A stretch of DNA of 64,000 bases from Pseudophaeobacter leonis (GTDB lineage: Bacteria > Pseudomonadota > Alphaproteobacteria > Rhodobacterales > Rhodobacteraceae). Numbering within the stretch: the first letter of the stretch is position 1; the number at the start of each line of letters is the position of its first letter. Shown here piece by piece: positions 17,761 through 27,500 of this stretch. The translations under genes were made by a program, and so were the position numbers. The DNA lies in contig NZ_MWVJ01000074.1 in assembly GCF_002087335.1 (NCBI RefSeq), positions 1-64,000 of the forward strand, in the 5' to 3' direction. The notes beneath the pieces were generated by a model. That model was not told the DNA's origin and ran no database searches. It was given only the letters and a program-made list of their open reading frames with translations.

Positions 17761-18831
17761 CTAGCGGCAGGCGACCATTGCTGCGCCAAGCTCGTGTAAC
17801 AGTGCGACATAGAACCCGGATCCCAGCTCAAGACCGGTGCCCATGGGGTCAATCACCACGGTTTTCGCAGCACTGCCCTCCAGCACGGTTGCCACCAGAT
17901 CCGGGTTGAATTGCGGCTCGGAAAAGACGCAGCTCACCGCGTGATCCTTCACAACCTGCTGGATCTCGGCGATCCGGGCCGGGCTGGGGTCAGAGGCATC
18001 ACTCAGCGCAATTGCACCCGCCGCCTGAATGCCAAAGCTGTGCTCAAAATACTGATAGGCATCGTGAAACACCACAAAGCCACCGCTCTGGGGGCGTGAC
18101 AGAGACTCTGCAATCTGTGCCCGGGCAGTCTGGATCTCAGCCCTGCCTGCGGCTGCATTGGCCGCATAGGTCGCAGCATTCTCCGGGTCCAGGCGGGACA
18201 GCTCAGCCGCAATCACCTCCAGCCAGAGCTGCGCATTTTCCGGAGACAGCCAGGCATGCGGATCCACGCCTTCATGGCCGTCGTGCCCATGCTCATCAGA
18301 GTGTTCCTCATCGTGGCCTTCCTCGTGGTCATCATCATGGGCTTCGCCATGCTCGTCATGCGCCTCATCGTGCGCGTGTTTTTCGGGGTCGTCCTCATGT
18401 TCGCCAGTATGGTCATCGTCATGATCGTTGTGATCGTCTTCGTGCGCGTCCTCAGAGTGATGATGCGCTTCAAAGCCGACACCCTCGCGGAAGGGCAATA
18501 TCAGCGTGCCTTCGACATCGAGCAGTTCTGTGACCTGAGCCTGGCCTGCCAGCTCATCCATTGCCCGATCCAGCCAGGGCGTCAGCACCTCGCCCAGCCA
18601 AAACACCGCATCGGCACGCGACAGCGCCATGGCCTCGGAGGGGCGCATGGCGTGATCATGAGGAGAGGCACCCACAGGCACCACAAGGCTAGGCTCGCCC
18701 AGCCCCTGCATCACGCGAGACACCAGCCCATGGATGGGTGCGATATCCGTCGTGACGCGCGGCACCTCTGCCCAGATTGCTGTGGAAAAACCCAGCACCG
18801 CAACAGCTGTTGTCAGGGGGATTTTGAACAT
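17761..18831 (-). CDS. znuA: Zinc ABC transporter periplasmic binding protein ZnuA
   Basis: A 356-residue zinc receptor of cluster A-I. A signal peptide (MFKIPLTTAVAVLGFSTAIW-A) is followed by TTDIAPIHGLVSRVM and the metal ligand region VGASPHDHAMRPSEA. A very long His/Asp/Glu-rich loop follows at about residues 120-200, typical of zinc-specific ZnuA. Then come GVDPHAWLSPENAQ and VVFHDAYQYFEHSFG. I chose the ATG with GAGGTG 6 bases upstream; the longer frame adds a leader without signal character. It is divergent from zur-znuCB over a short region with Zur-type repeats, so zinc-dependent repression is expected. Confidence 0.96.
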   Translation of the reverse strand: MFKIPLTTAVAVLGFSTAIWAEVPRVTTDIAPIHGLVSRVMQGLGEPSLVVPVGASPHDHAMRPSEAMALSRADAVFWLGEVLTPWLDRAMDELAGQAQVTELLDVEGTLILPFREGVGFEAHHHSEDAHEDDHNDHDDDHTGEHEDDPEKHAHDEAHDEHGEAHDDDHEEGHDEEHSDEHGHDGHEGVDPHAWLSPENAQLWLEVIAAELSRLDPENAATYAANAAAGRAEIQTARAQIAESLSRPQSGGFVVFHDAYQYFEHSFGIQAAGAIALSDASDPSPARIAEIQQVVKDHAVSCVFSEPQFNPDLVATVLEGSAAKTVVIDPMGTGLELGSGFYVALLHELGAAMVACR

Positions 18832-18849
18832 GGTGCACCTCATGTGATT

Positions 18850-18893
18850 GTATAACATATCGCGGCTTGTTAAACGTCATATCATAACATATC
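18850..18893. promoter_or_regulatory. Candidate Zur operators in the znuA / zur-znuCB intergenic region
   Basis: The sequence ATAACATATC occurs twice as a direct repeat (18852-18861 and 18884-18893), each inside an AT-rich imperfect palindrome of the TGTTATA-TATAACA type that Fur-family zinc repressors bind. It lies between two divergent transcripts that both encode zinc uptake. Seen: the repeats. Inferred: binding by the adjacent Zur. Confidence 0.5.
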
Positions 18894-18949
18894 AAGAGCC
18901 AAGTTCGCCTCATCGGCCTTTGCCCTTTTATCAGCGGAGATTCGCGACC

Positions 18950-19432
18950 ATGGATACCATAGGATTCGAAACCCATGATCATGCCAGCTGCATTGCCGAC
19001 TGCATCGCCACGGTTGACGCCAATTGCAGGGCGCAGGGGCTACAGTTCACGCCGGTGCGCAAGCGGGTGTTGGAAATCCTGCTGCAGGAACACCGTGCGC
19101 TGGGGGCCTATGAGATTCTCGACCGGCTGCGCGAAGAGGGACTGGGCTCGCAGCCCCCCGTCGCCTACCGCGCCCTTGATTTTCTGGTGAAGAACAAATT
19201 CGCCCACAAGATCGAGCGCCTGAACGCATTTATTGCCTGCACCCACCCTGGCGAAGACCATGCTCCGATCTTTATGATTTGCCGTCTGTGCAATGCGGTC
19301 GCTGAGGCCCATACCAATCCGACCAAGGGACAATTGGGCGAGGCCGCGCGCGAGGCCGGTTTCCAGATTGAACGCACCGTGGTCGAGGCCGAGGGTCTTT
19401 GCCCCAATTGCCAAAAAGCAAACGCTGCATGA
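18950..19432 (+). CDS. zur: Zinc uptake regulator Zur (Fur family)
   Basis: A 160-residue Fur-family repressor. The DNA-binding part (LQFTPVRKRVLEILLQEHRA, then PVAYRALDFLVKNKFAHKIE) is followed by a dimerisation domain. That domain has HPGEDHAPIFMICRLCNAV and the C-terminal CPNC; the two CxxC pairs form a structural zinc site. The start giving MDTIGFETHDHASC fits the family length and has GGAG upstream. Its stop overlaps znuC (ATGA), so repressor and transporter are made together. Its position beside znuA/C/B identifies it as Zur rather than Fur. Confidence 0.94.
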   Translation: MDTIGFETHDHASCIADCIATVDANCRAQGLQFTPVRKRVLEILLQEHRALGAYEILDRLREEGLGSQPPVAYRALDFLVKNKFAHKIERLNAFIACTHPGEDHAPIFMICRLCNAVAEAHTNPTKGQLGEAAREAGFQIERTVVEAEGLCPNCQKANAA

Positions 19433-20226
19433 GTCTGATTGCGCTCAAAAATCTCTCGGTCCGCTATGGCGGCAATACGGTGCTGTCTAATGTGACCCTC
19501 GCGATCAATCCGGGCGAGATCGTCACCATCGTCGGGCCAAATGGCTCGGGAAAATCCACCCTGCTGCGCAGTGTCATTGGAGCGCAAAAGCCAAGCAAAG
19601 GGAGCGTGAGCCACAGTCCCGATCTGCGCATTGGCTATGTGCCGCAAAAACTGCATATCGACCCGACGCTGCCCATAACAGTCCGCCGGTTTCTGAGCCT
19701 GCCCGACAAGGTCTCTGACCAGCAGGCCGCAGATGCTCTGGAACAGGCCGGAGCAGGTCAGTTGGCCAGCCGCCAGATGGCCGGGCTTTCTGGTGGTCAG
19801 TTTCAGCGGGTGCTGCTGGCCCGCGCCCTGCTCTGCGCGCCAAACCTGTTGATTCTGGACGAGGCAACGCAGGGTCTGGACCAGCCCGGATCTGCCGCGT
19901 TTTACCAACAGATTGAAGCCGTGCGTCAGTCGCTTGGCTGCGCCATTTTGATGGTGAGCCACGAGCTGCATGTAGTGATGGCCGCCTCTGACCGGGTGGT
20001 CTGCCTCAATGGTCATATCTGCTGTGAGGGAGAGCCCGAACATGTCGCATCAGCGCCAGAGTATCGCGCCCTCTTTGGCAGCGGCACCCAGGGTGCACTG
20101 GCCCTGTACCGGCATGAACACAATCACAGCCACGACCACAGTTGTGGCCACGATCACGGCAAAGACGCCCCCAGCGCACTACAATCAGATGCCGCGGGTT
20201 CAGACAGGAAAGAGCTGCAAAGATGA
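19429..20226 (+). CDS. znuC: Zinc ABC transporter ATP-binding protein ZnuC
   Basis: A 265-residue ATPase. Walker A is GPNGSGKST, the Q-loop lies in GYVPQKLHID, the ABC signature is LSGGQFQRVLLARAL, Walker B is LLILDEATQGLD, and the switch His is in MVSHELH. The C-terminus carries a His-rich tail (HEHNHSHDHSCGHDHG) that may bind zinc, a common feature of ZnuC. It is coupled to zur and znuB by 4-base overlaps. Confidence 0.96.
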   Translation: MSLIALKNLSVRYGGNTVLSNVTLAINPGEIVTIVGPNGSGKSTLLRSVIGAQKPSKGSVSHSPDLRIGYVPQKLHIDPTLPITVRRFLSLPDKVSDQQAADALEQAGAGQLASRQMAGLSGGQFQRVLLARALLCAPNLLILDEATQGLDQPGSAAFYQQIEAVRQSLGCAILMVSHELHVVMAASDRVVCLNGHICCEGEPEHVASAPEYRALFGSGTQGALALYRHEHNHSHDHSCGHDHGKDAPSALQSDAAGSDRKELQR

Positions 20227-21041
20227 TGAGCTTGTTTGACAGTTTTCTGCTCCGCGCCGCCTTTGCCGGCACGGGCGTTGCCCTTGCTGCTGCCCCTTTG
20301 GGATGCTTTGTGGTCTGGCGCCGAATGGCCTATTTTGGCGATGCCACCGCGCATGCCTCGATCCTGGGCGTTGCTTTGGCACTGGGCTTTCAGGTGCCGA
20401 TCTTTGCTGGCGTGCTGATTGTTTCCCTGCTGATGGCAACCGCCGTCTCCAGCCTCAGCGGCCGTGGTTTCGCCATGGATACCCTGCTTGGGGTTCTGGC
20501 ACATTCTTCGCTGGCCTTTGGTCTGGTTGCGGTCTCGTTTCTGCAGGGCGTGCGCATTGATCTGATGGCCTATCTCTTTGGCGACATCCTGGCTGTGAGC
20601 AGACTGGATCTTGCGGTGATCTGGGGTGGTGCTGCGCTGGTGCTGGTGATGCTCTGGGCCAGATGGTCGGCGCTTTTGACCGCAACGCTCAGCCCGGATC
20701 TGGCCTATGCTGCGGGGCTCAACCCCAAACGTGAGCAGCTGATCCTGACCATCGCCCTGGCTCTGGTGGTTGCCGTTGCCATCAAAGTGGTTGGCGTATT
20801 GTTGATATCCGCCCTGCTCCTGATCCCTGCGGCGGCGGCCCGACCCTTTGCCTCGACACCAGAGCGCATGGCATTTATTGCCGCTGGCATCGGCATGCTG
20901 TCGGCGCTGGCAGGGCTGCAGCTGTCTTTTGTCTTTGACACCCCAACAGGGCCAACAATTGTCTGTTTCGCCGCCGTGGTCTTTGCTTTGGCAAGCCTCG
21001 TTGATCTGGTCCGGCAACAGCGGGTCTCTGCCTCGCACTAG
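20223..21041 (+). CDS. znuB: Zinc ABC transporter permease ZnuB
   Basis: A 272-residue membrane permease of the ABC-3 family with about eight hydrophobic helices. It shows WRRMAYFGDATAHASILGVA near the N-terminus and SALLLIPAAAARPFA, the typical cytoplasmic coupling segment. The start is the first of two tandem ATGs overlapping the znuC stop. It completes a ZnuABC importer for high-affinity zinc uptake across the inner membrane. Confidence 0.95.
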   Translation: MMSLFDSFLLRAAFAGTGVALAAAPLGCFVVWRRMAYFGDATAHASILGVALALGFQVPIFAGVLIVSLLMATAVSSLSGRGFAMDTLLGVLAHSSLAFGLVAVSFLQGVRIDLMAYLFGDILAVSRLDLAVIWGGAALVLVMLWARWSALLTATLSPDLAYAAGLNPKREQLILTIALALVVAVAIKVVGVLLISALLLIPAAAARPFASTPERMAFIAAGIGMLSALAGLQLSFVFDTPTGPTIVCFAAVVFALASLVDLVRQQRVSASH

Positions 21042-21096
21042 CCCAGCCGCGCACTGGCCCAGACTCGCACTAGTCCCTGACACGTCCAGCCTGTGG

Positions 21097-23388
21097 TCAG
21101 CTCCGGTGCCCCAAGGTGCCAGTCTTGCGCTCTTCAGGGGTGTAGACCCATTTGTTGATCGCGCGGATCAGGGCCTTCTTTTTGATTGGCTTGCTGATAA
21201 AATCATCCATGCCAGCGGCCAGGCATTTTTCACGGTGCGACTCGAGCGCGTTGGCCGTCAAAGCAATGATTGGACAATTGCGGTGCTGCGTTTTGAACTC
21301 AATTTCCCGAATTTTTAGCGTCGCCTCGACACCGTCCATGTCAGGCATCATCATGTCCATCAGGATGATGTCAGGCAGGGTGTTGCGATAACACTCGACC
21401 GCCTCAGCGCCATTGGCAGCAATGGTGATGTCAAACCCTGCATCCTTTAGCATCCGGGTCACCACCAGTTGATTGGTCCGGTTGTCCTCAGCCATCAGCA
21501 ATTTGATGCGATCTGTTGCCGGTTGCGGAATGGCGACAGGCGCGGCGGCAACAGATGGCTCTGGTGCCCCGTTCAACACCCGCGCAAGCACCTGCTTCAA
21601 ATGTGCCGACCGCAGCGGTTTGAGCACGGTTTCACAGCCTTCCATGCCTTCGCGCGCGGTCCGTGTCATCGCATGCTCCACCGAAGACAGCATCACAATC
21701 GGCATCGCCTTAAAATCGGCAATCGCGCGAATACGCTGGGCAAGCTCACGGCCATCCATCAGTGGCATCTGATAGTCCAGAACCACAAAGTCGAGGCGAC
21801 CCCGCCCCCCCTCCAGGCCGGAGAGTATCTCCAGAGCCTCAGAGGCATTGCCAGCCTCCAGACAGGTGACCCCCCAGGAGGACAGCCGCTCCGACAGGAT
21901 CAGCCGGCTCAGCTCCAGATCATCTACGATCAGGGCCGTCAGCCCTTTCAACTCAGGCTCTTTAGGGACCAGGCTCTCCACCGGAGCACAGGTCGGCAGC
22001 GACAAACGAATGGTAAAGGTCGACCCCTTGCCAGCCTCGGATTGTACCGTCACACGCCCGCCCATCAGTGACAGCAGGCGCGAGGAAATAGCCAGGCCCA
22101 GCCCTGTCCCCTCAAAGCTGCGGGTTGCTGCGCCATCCACCTGTTCAAAGGCGTTGAAAACCGCATCAATCCGGTCTTCGGGAATGCCGATGCCGGTATC
22201 TGTCACCGCTATCGAAAGCTGATATCCACGTGGCCCGACCTCACCGGTGACATCGACAAAAATATGGCCAACTTTGGTAAATTTGACTGCATTGCCAATG
22301 ATGTTTGTCACCACCTGGCGAATTCTTCCGATATCGCCTTCAAAAAACTCTGGCAGGCCGGGATCGTAGCGCAGAATGATTTCGACACCCTTCACAGTGG
22401 CTTTGGGCGACAGCAAGGTCACGACATCCTCGATCGCGGTCTGCAGATTGAAGGGCGCTACATCAATTTCGATCTTGCCCGCTTCGATCTTGGAGAAATT
22501 GAGAATATCATTGATGATGGTCAACAGGGCTGATCCGGATTTGGAAATCGTTTCAGCATACATCTGCTGATCTTCGTTGAGCTCCGTCTCCAAAATCAAT
22601 TCGGTCATCCCAATCACACCGTTCATCGGTGTGCGGATTTCGTGGCTCATATTGGCCAGAAATTCCGACTTTGCCTGATTGGCGATATCAGCAGCTTCAC
22701 AGGCTTGTTCCAGGGCTGTCTCGCGCTCATCGCGCTCGGAAAAGGTATCTTCCAGCACCCCAACCGAAAAATTCAGCGCCCAGAATTCCCGCGAGGCGTA
22801 CCAGGGCAACTGGCCCGCATCACGACGCGCGCCAGAAATTGCGTCCGACATCCTGAGATGGATCGTTTGCAACGGCCGAAGGGCCAACATGTTGACCAGA
22901 AACAAGACCAGCGTTGACAGCACTGCAATGGCAAGGACGGTCCACATGATCGTATAGCGGACCTTTGCGCGCACCAAGGCCTGGCCATCGAGCATCGACC
23001 ACTCCACAACCATGGTGCCGAACTTGAAGCCCTCCATCTCCACCGGTTGCTCGTAGGTGACATAGTCCCCCAATGTTCCAGACGGGCCACGCCTGACGGA
23101 GGCAATCAATACACCTTCCCCGTTCAGGATCTGGATCGACAGAATTTTGGGGTTTCGCGACAGCGTTTCGTGCAGCCATGTTTCCAGCACAGGCACGTCT
23201 TCGACAATGATCGACTCGAGCATGAGGCCGCTGAGCAGAGAAATCGTCAGCCCGGCCTGTTCGCTCAACTGCTCCCGCAACCGGTTGCCCTCGTACCGAT
23301 TGGCAACAGTGCCAACAACAAGGGCGACCAGAAGGGCTGCCAGGGACAGGGACAGAACAATCTGAAACAGAATACCGGTACGTTTCAT
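21097..23388 (-). CDS. Hybrid sensor histidine kinase with two receiver domains
   Basis: A 763-residue inner-membrane kinase. A first helix (residues 7-27), a periplasmic sensor part (about 30-145) and a second helix (about 147-167) come first. They are followed by a linker, then the H-box FLANMSHEIRTPMNG (His249), then the ATPase domain with NIIGNAVKFTKVG, DTGIGIP and GTGLGLAISSRL. Two receivers follow, with phospho-acceptors Asp538 (VVLDYQMPLMDG) and Asp678 (ILMDMMMPDMDG). No DNA-binding domain is present, so output must go through another protein. The gene lies 18 bases after a periplasmic phosphonate-binding-like protein. This pairing is often seen when the binding protein presents the ligand to the kinase periplasmic domain. 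Confidence 0.93.
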   Translation of the reverse strand: MKRTGILFQIVLSLSLAALLVALVVGTVANRYEGNRLREQLSEQAGLTISLLSGLMLESIIVEDVPVLETWLHETLSRNPKILSIQILNGEGVLIASVRRGPSGTLGDYVTYEQPVEMEGFKFGTMVVEWSMLDGQALVRAKVRYTIMWTVLAIAVLSTLVLFLVNMLALRPLQTIHLRMSDAISGARRDAGQLPWYASREFWALNFSVGVLEDTFSERDERETALEQACEAADIANQAKSEFLANMSHEIRTPMNGVIGMTELILETELNEDQQMYAETISKSGSALLTIINDILNFSKIEAGKIEIDVAPFNLQTAIEDVVTLLSPKATVKGVEIILRYDPGLPEFFEGDIGRIRQVVTNIIGNAVKFTKVGHIFVDVTGEVGPRGYQLSIAVTDTGIGIPEDRIDAVFNAFEQVDGAATRSFEGTGLGLAISSRLLSLMGGRVTVQSEAGKGSTFTIRLSLPTCAPVESLVPKEPELKGLTALIVDDLELSRLILSERLSSWGVTCLEAGNASEALEILSGLEGGRGRLDFVVLDYQMPLMDGRELAQRIRAIADFKAMPIVMLSSVEHAMTRTAREGMEGCETVLKPLRSAHLKQVLARVLNGAPEPSVAAAPVAIPQPATDRIKLLMAEDNRTNQLVVTRMLKDAGFDITIAANGAEAVECYRNTLPDIILMDMMMPDMDGVEATLKIREIEFKTQHRNCPIIALTANALESHREKCLAAGMDDFISKPIKKKALIRAINKWVYTPEERKTGTLGHRS

Positions 23389-23406
23389 TTCTCAGCTCTT
23401 CAAAAA

Positions 23407-24309
23407 CTAGAAGCTGCGGCTTTGCTCAATGGCATCGCGGATCAAATCATAGTCTGTATCCTCGCCCGCCAAAAAACCATTCTTAGAGACGCGCTGCACA
23501 ATCTCTTCGTTTTGTGACGCCAGCATGACATCTCGCATGGCCTGCAAAATCCTTGCATCCAAACCGGCCGAGGCCAGCCAGGGTTTGGTCACATTATCAA
23601 AAGACATCAGCACCCGGATCGGAACCCCCTTGGCAACAAGCTTCTTATAGGTGCTCTCTTTCAGGGCTCCCGCTGAATATTTATTTGCGCCGACCGCTTC
23701 ACCGACCAGGTCATGACGACCAAGGTAGGCGAAACTATGCAAATCGGCTCCCGAAATACCTGCATTCAGCAACTCTGCCTGGGACAAGTATCGCCCAACG
23801 GTAGACAATTCATCGCCAAAGGCAAACGTCATTCCCTTGAGCTCTTCCAGAGACTGAAGGGGGCTGTCGCGATGCACAACGATGACGCCCTTAAAGCGCT
23901 TTTCACCCTTCTTGGACTCCATCGCGACAATGCTGACCGACGGGTTCGCGCGCTTTACCATAACATATGAGGCCGGGCCAAAGCGTGCAAAATCCACTTC
24001 TCCTTCGGCCAGCTGACGGATGCCTTCTTCGTATTCCTTGGCAATCTGCATCTTGATGATGACTTTTTCGCCCAGTCGTTCGGACATCCGGTCAGCGAGA
24101 AAGGACAGGAAGGGACGGTATTTTCGGACCGTCACCGTGGGCTTGTCAGCGGCGTAGGTTCCAAACGTGAGCGAAATATCTGCCCTTACGCTTAATGGAG
24201 CCAGACTCATGAGGCCCACAACCAGCACGAGCAACAGGCGCGCAGATCTGACGGAGTTGGCAATCTGTCCCAACAAGAAGGAAATAGTGTTTCTGTCTGC
24301 CTGCAGCAT
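23407..24309 (-). CDS. PhnD-like periplasmic phosphate/phosphonate-binding protein
   Basis: A 300-residue solute-binding protein with an N-terminal hydrophobic segment (LLLVLVVGLMSLAPLSVRA) ending in a signal-peptidase-like ARA/RAD site. The mature part has LTFGTYAADKPTVTVRKYRP, AEGEVDFARFGPASYV and GMTFAFGDELSTVGRYLSQ, the fold of the PhnD / phosphite-binding family. The ATG giving MLQADRNT has AGGAGG 8 bases upstream. No transporter ATPase or permease is nearby. It is paired with the hybrid kinase, so a sensory role is more likely than uptake. The ligand is unknown. Confidence 0.85.
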   Translation of the reverse strand: MLQADRNTISFLLGQIANSVRSARLLLVLVVGLMSLAPLSVRADISLTFGTYAADKPTVTVRKYRPFLSFLADRMSERLGEKVIIKMQIAKEYEEGIRQLAEGEVDFARFGPASYVMVKRANPSVSIVAMESKKGEKRFKGVIVVHRDSPLQSLEELKGMTFAFGDELSTVGRYLSQAELLNAGISGADLHSFAYLGRHDLVGEAVGANKYSAGALKESTYKKLVAKGVPIRVLMSFDNVTKPWLASAGLDARILQAMRDVMLASQNEEIVQRVSKNGFLAGEDTDYDLIRDAIEQSRSF

Positions 24310-24532
24310 GGACGAGCCTCCTGGCTGATACAATGTGTTGCGACCCTGCGGCCTGTGTCAAGTATCACTCAATCCATGAAACAGCGAAGTTAACATACTT
24401 GCACCCATTTCATAAAATTTAAATGAACTTATTGACCTCATTGTGCAATTAACTGTTCCGTAACACTTTACGCGTCTTTTCATAAAATCGTCACAACCCT
24501 AAAGAAAGCCATCCTCGGCAACAGGAACCTTC
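24310..24532. promoter_or_regulatory. Divergent AT-rich promoter region
   Basis: A 223-base AT-rich gap between the PhnD-like/kinase genes (left) and the rhodanese-PEP-synthase fusion (right). It includes TTGACC at about 24438 as a possible -35 element for the rightward gene. It is clearly richer in A+T than the flanking genes. I see no convincing palindrome. Confidence 0.4.
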
Positions 24533-27500
24533 GTGAAAACACTCTGCCCAACACCTGCTTCACCTCTTCGCACCCGCTCGCGTCTCGCGGCTCTGTTCAG
24601 CACTGCCCTCCTAGTAGTTGTACCTCTGGAGGCAAAGGCAATCCCTTCGCCTGAGTTGGTCATTGGATCCGTGTCTTCTCTGTCGCAGGTTTTTGCCGTT
24701 GGGCTGGCAATGATGTCTGGAATGGGGGCCATTGTGGCCGCCAAATTGGGTCTCAAACCAAAAACCGGCGCAGCCAAAACGCGCTTTCCCGTCAAACTGA
24801 TATCGGCTTTGGTTGTTTTTGCCGCCTTGCTTGCGGCTGGCAACTACTGGCAATTCAACTCTAACAAGCAAACAGAGCTTGCCCGTCTGCAGGCGACTTT
24901 GGTCCGTCCCGCACAATTTGCGGGCACCGAAATCAAGGATGCCACCCTCAAAGAGACCAGTTTTTCAAAGCAAGAAGATAACCCGCTCGCCATTTCCACA
25001 AACCAGGCCGCAGCCCTGCTCAAGGCCGGTGAGGCTGTCTTCTTTGATATTCGTGAAACGGGTGAAAACGCTATGGGGAGCCTCCCCGGAGCCGCGCATA
25101 TCCGTTTCCCCGACTTTCTGCAGTCTCGCCCGCTTAAGCCCGGTCAGCGCGCCGTGGTCTTTTGCCACAACGGCAACCGCAGTTCCGAAACCTGTGCCGA
25201 GCTGGCCAAACTGGGGATCGACTGCAGCTTTATTGCCGGGGGCATTGAAAAATGGATCGTAGAGGGCCGCCCCTTCAGCGATGCTGAGGTTCAGTCGCTC
25301 ACTGACCTGCGGGCCATTCCGGACTATGCCAACAAGAACACACTCCTCAGCACCAAAGACTTCACAACCCTGATGGAAACCGAGGATCTGCAGATCGTTG
25401 ACACCCGCTACCCCGGCGACTTTGCTGCCGGTCATTTGCCCGGTGCCATCAATATTCCCATCCGGGCGCTGCCAACGGATGAATTGATGCGCCGCATCTC
25501 TGCCCTCGACGACAGGCCAACGGTCGCCGCCTGCTATGACCGGCGCAGCTGTTTCATGGGGCAGGTTCTGGGATTAGAGCTCAGCCAGCAGGGCATCGAC
25601 TATCAGGGCCGCTACACGCTGCCATGGGAGTATTTCATAGCCCCCGCCCCCAAACCCCACGTGCAGCTCTGGCTGGCAGACCAACAGTCAACCTACTGGC
25701 AAAAAACGATTTCCATCGTTTCTTCCGCTTTGGTCTGGATGCATGAGCGCAGCCATCTGCTGTTTGGGCTGTTTGTCCTCTCCCTGCTGACCCGCATTCT
25801 GGTTCTGCCGGTTGCACTAAAATCAGAACGTGACCAGATCATCAGCAATGACAGTGCCGACGAACTCGCAGCCCTCAAGGCAAAGCTCGCAGATGATCCG
25901 GTGCGCAAGGCGCGGGCGATACAGGCCTTTTATGCTGACAAAGGTCTGACGCCAGTGCGTAATCTCAGCGCCCTGTTGTTTTTGCCCGTCATGATGATCG
26001 GCGTCTCATCCGCCGGTGAGGCCAGCAGCGCGCTCTCCATCCCGTTTCTCTGGGTCGCAGAGCTTGGCCGTCCCGATCCGCTTTTTGTGCTGCCGCTGCT
26101 GTTTTGTGGACTGGCCGCAATCTATCTGGTCTGGGCCGTCGCCAAGACACCGCGCCAGAGCAAACTCTGGTTGCTGCTCGGCGTGCCTGTGCTGTTTGCT
26201 ATGGTTTTCAGCCTCAGTGCCGCCGCAAATGCCTATCTCTGCTTCAGCATCAGCCTGCTGTTGCTACAGCGGGCCTATGTGACGGGGATGCACCACGCGC
26301 TACTGCAACAGATCGCTTTGCGGCGTCATATACGCAACCTCGCCAAACTGCCTGCAGGGGTTATTCCCATGGGCTATACCGAAGAGCTGGCCAGCGCGGG
26401 CAACAAGGCCCTGCGCCTGTCAGTGCTGAAAAATGCAGGCCTGCCGGTGCCCGGTGGCGTGGTTCTGCGCAATGAGGCCATCGCCAGCTACAGGCAGATG
26501 AGCCCGGCGCAAAAGGAAAAATTTGCCGCACAGGTCTGGCAACTGGCTGGTGCAAAACCCTGTGCGGTGCGCAGCAGTGCCAGCAACGAAGATGGCGCCG
26601 ATCAGAGCTTTGCCGGGGTTTTTGAATCCGAACTGGATGTCACCGCCAAAACCATGCGCGCCGCTTTGGACCGGGTGATTGCCAGCTTCTCGTCCGAGCG
26701 CGCTGCCAGTTATGATCTGGAAGCAAACGATGAAACCGCTGCCAACATCCTGATACAGCAAATGGTTCAGGCCGACTATGCCGGCGTGCTCTTTACCCAG
26801 GATCCCACAGCCCCCGGCATGACAATGGTCGAATGGGTGCGTGGCTGCGGCGAGGATCTGGTCTCGGGCCGGGTGACCCCTGTCTCGCTGCGCTTTGGCC
26901 GCAGCACCGGCCTGCCTGCCGACGAGGATCAGAACAAGATCCTCGATCTGGCGCCCCTGCTGGCTCTTGGCCGCGAGATCGAGGCAATCTTTGGCTGCCC
27001 ACAGGATGTGGAGTGGGCCTATGCCGACGGCCAGTTCCAGATCGTGCAAAGCCGCGACATTACCACTTTGGCCATAGGCTCTGAGGCCGAACAGATCCGT
27101 CTGGCGGAATGGCGCGATGTGCTGCAACGGTTTGGCACTGCCGCCCCGGATCAGGTGATCCTCGAACAGGACGAAATGTCCGAAGTCCTGCCGCGACCCA
27201 CGCCGCTGTCTTTCTCCCTGATGGCAACGCTTTGGGCCCCCGGTGGCAGCGTCGATCTGGCCTGCCGCGCTCTTGGGGTGCCCTATGGCCTGCCTGAAGG
27301 ACGAGACGGCCATCTGGTCAACCTCTTCGGCAAGACCTATGTAGACGCTGCTCTGAAAGACGGAATGACGCTGAAACTGACCACCACCAAGGCCAAGCAG
27401 CTGCGCCGTCAGGCCCGGCCGCTTGTCTCCCGGTTCCACGGCGTGGTGATGCCAGACATCGCCGACAGGCTCGCGCTTTGGACCGCCGTCGACTACGCCG

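Noticed and set aside
18256-18855. A plus-strand frame rich in Val, Met and Ile opposite znuA, looking like a membrane protein
   Set aside because: The hydrophobic appearance is the complement of the His/Asp/Glu-rich loop codons of ZnuA.
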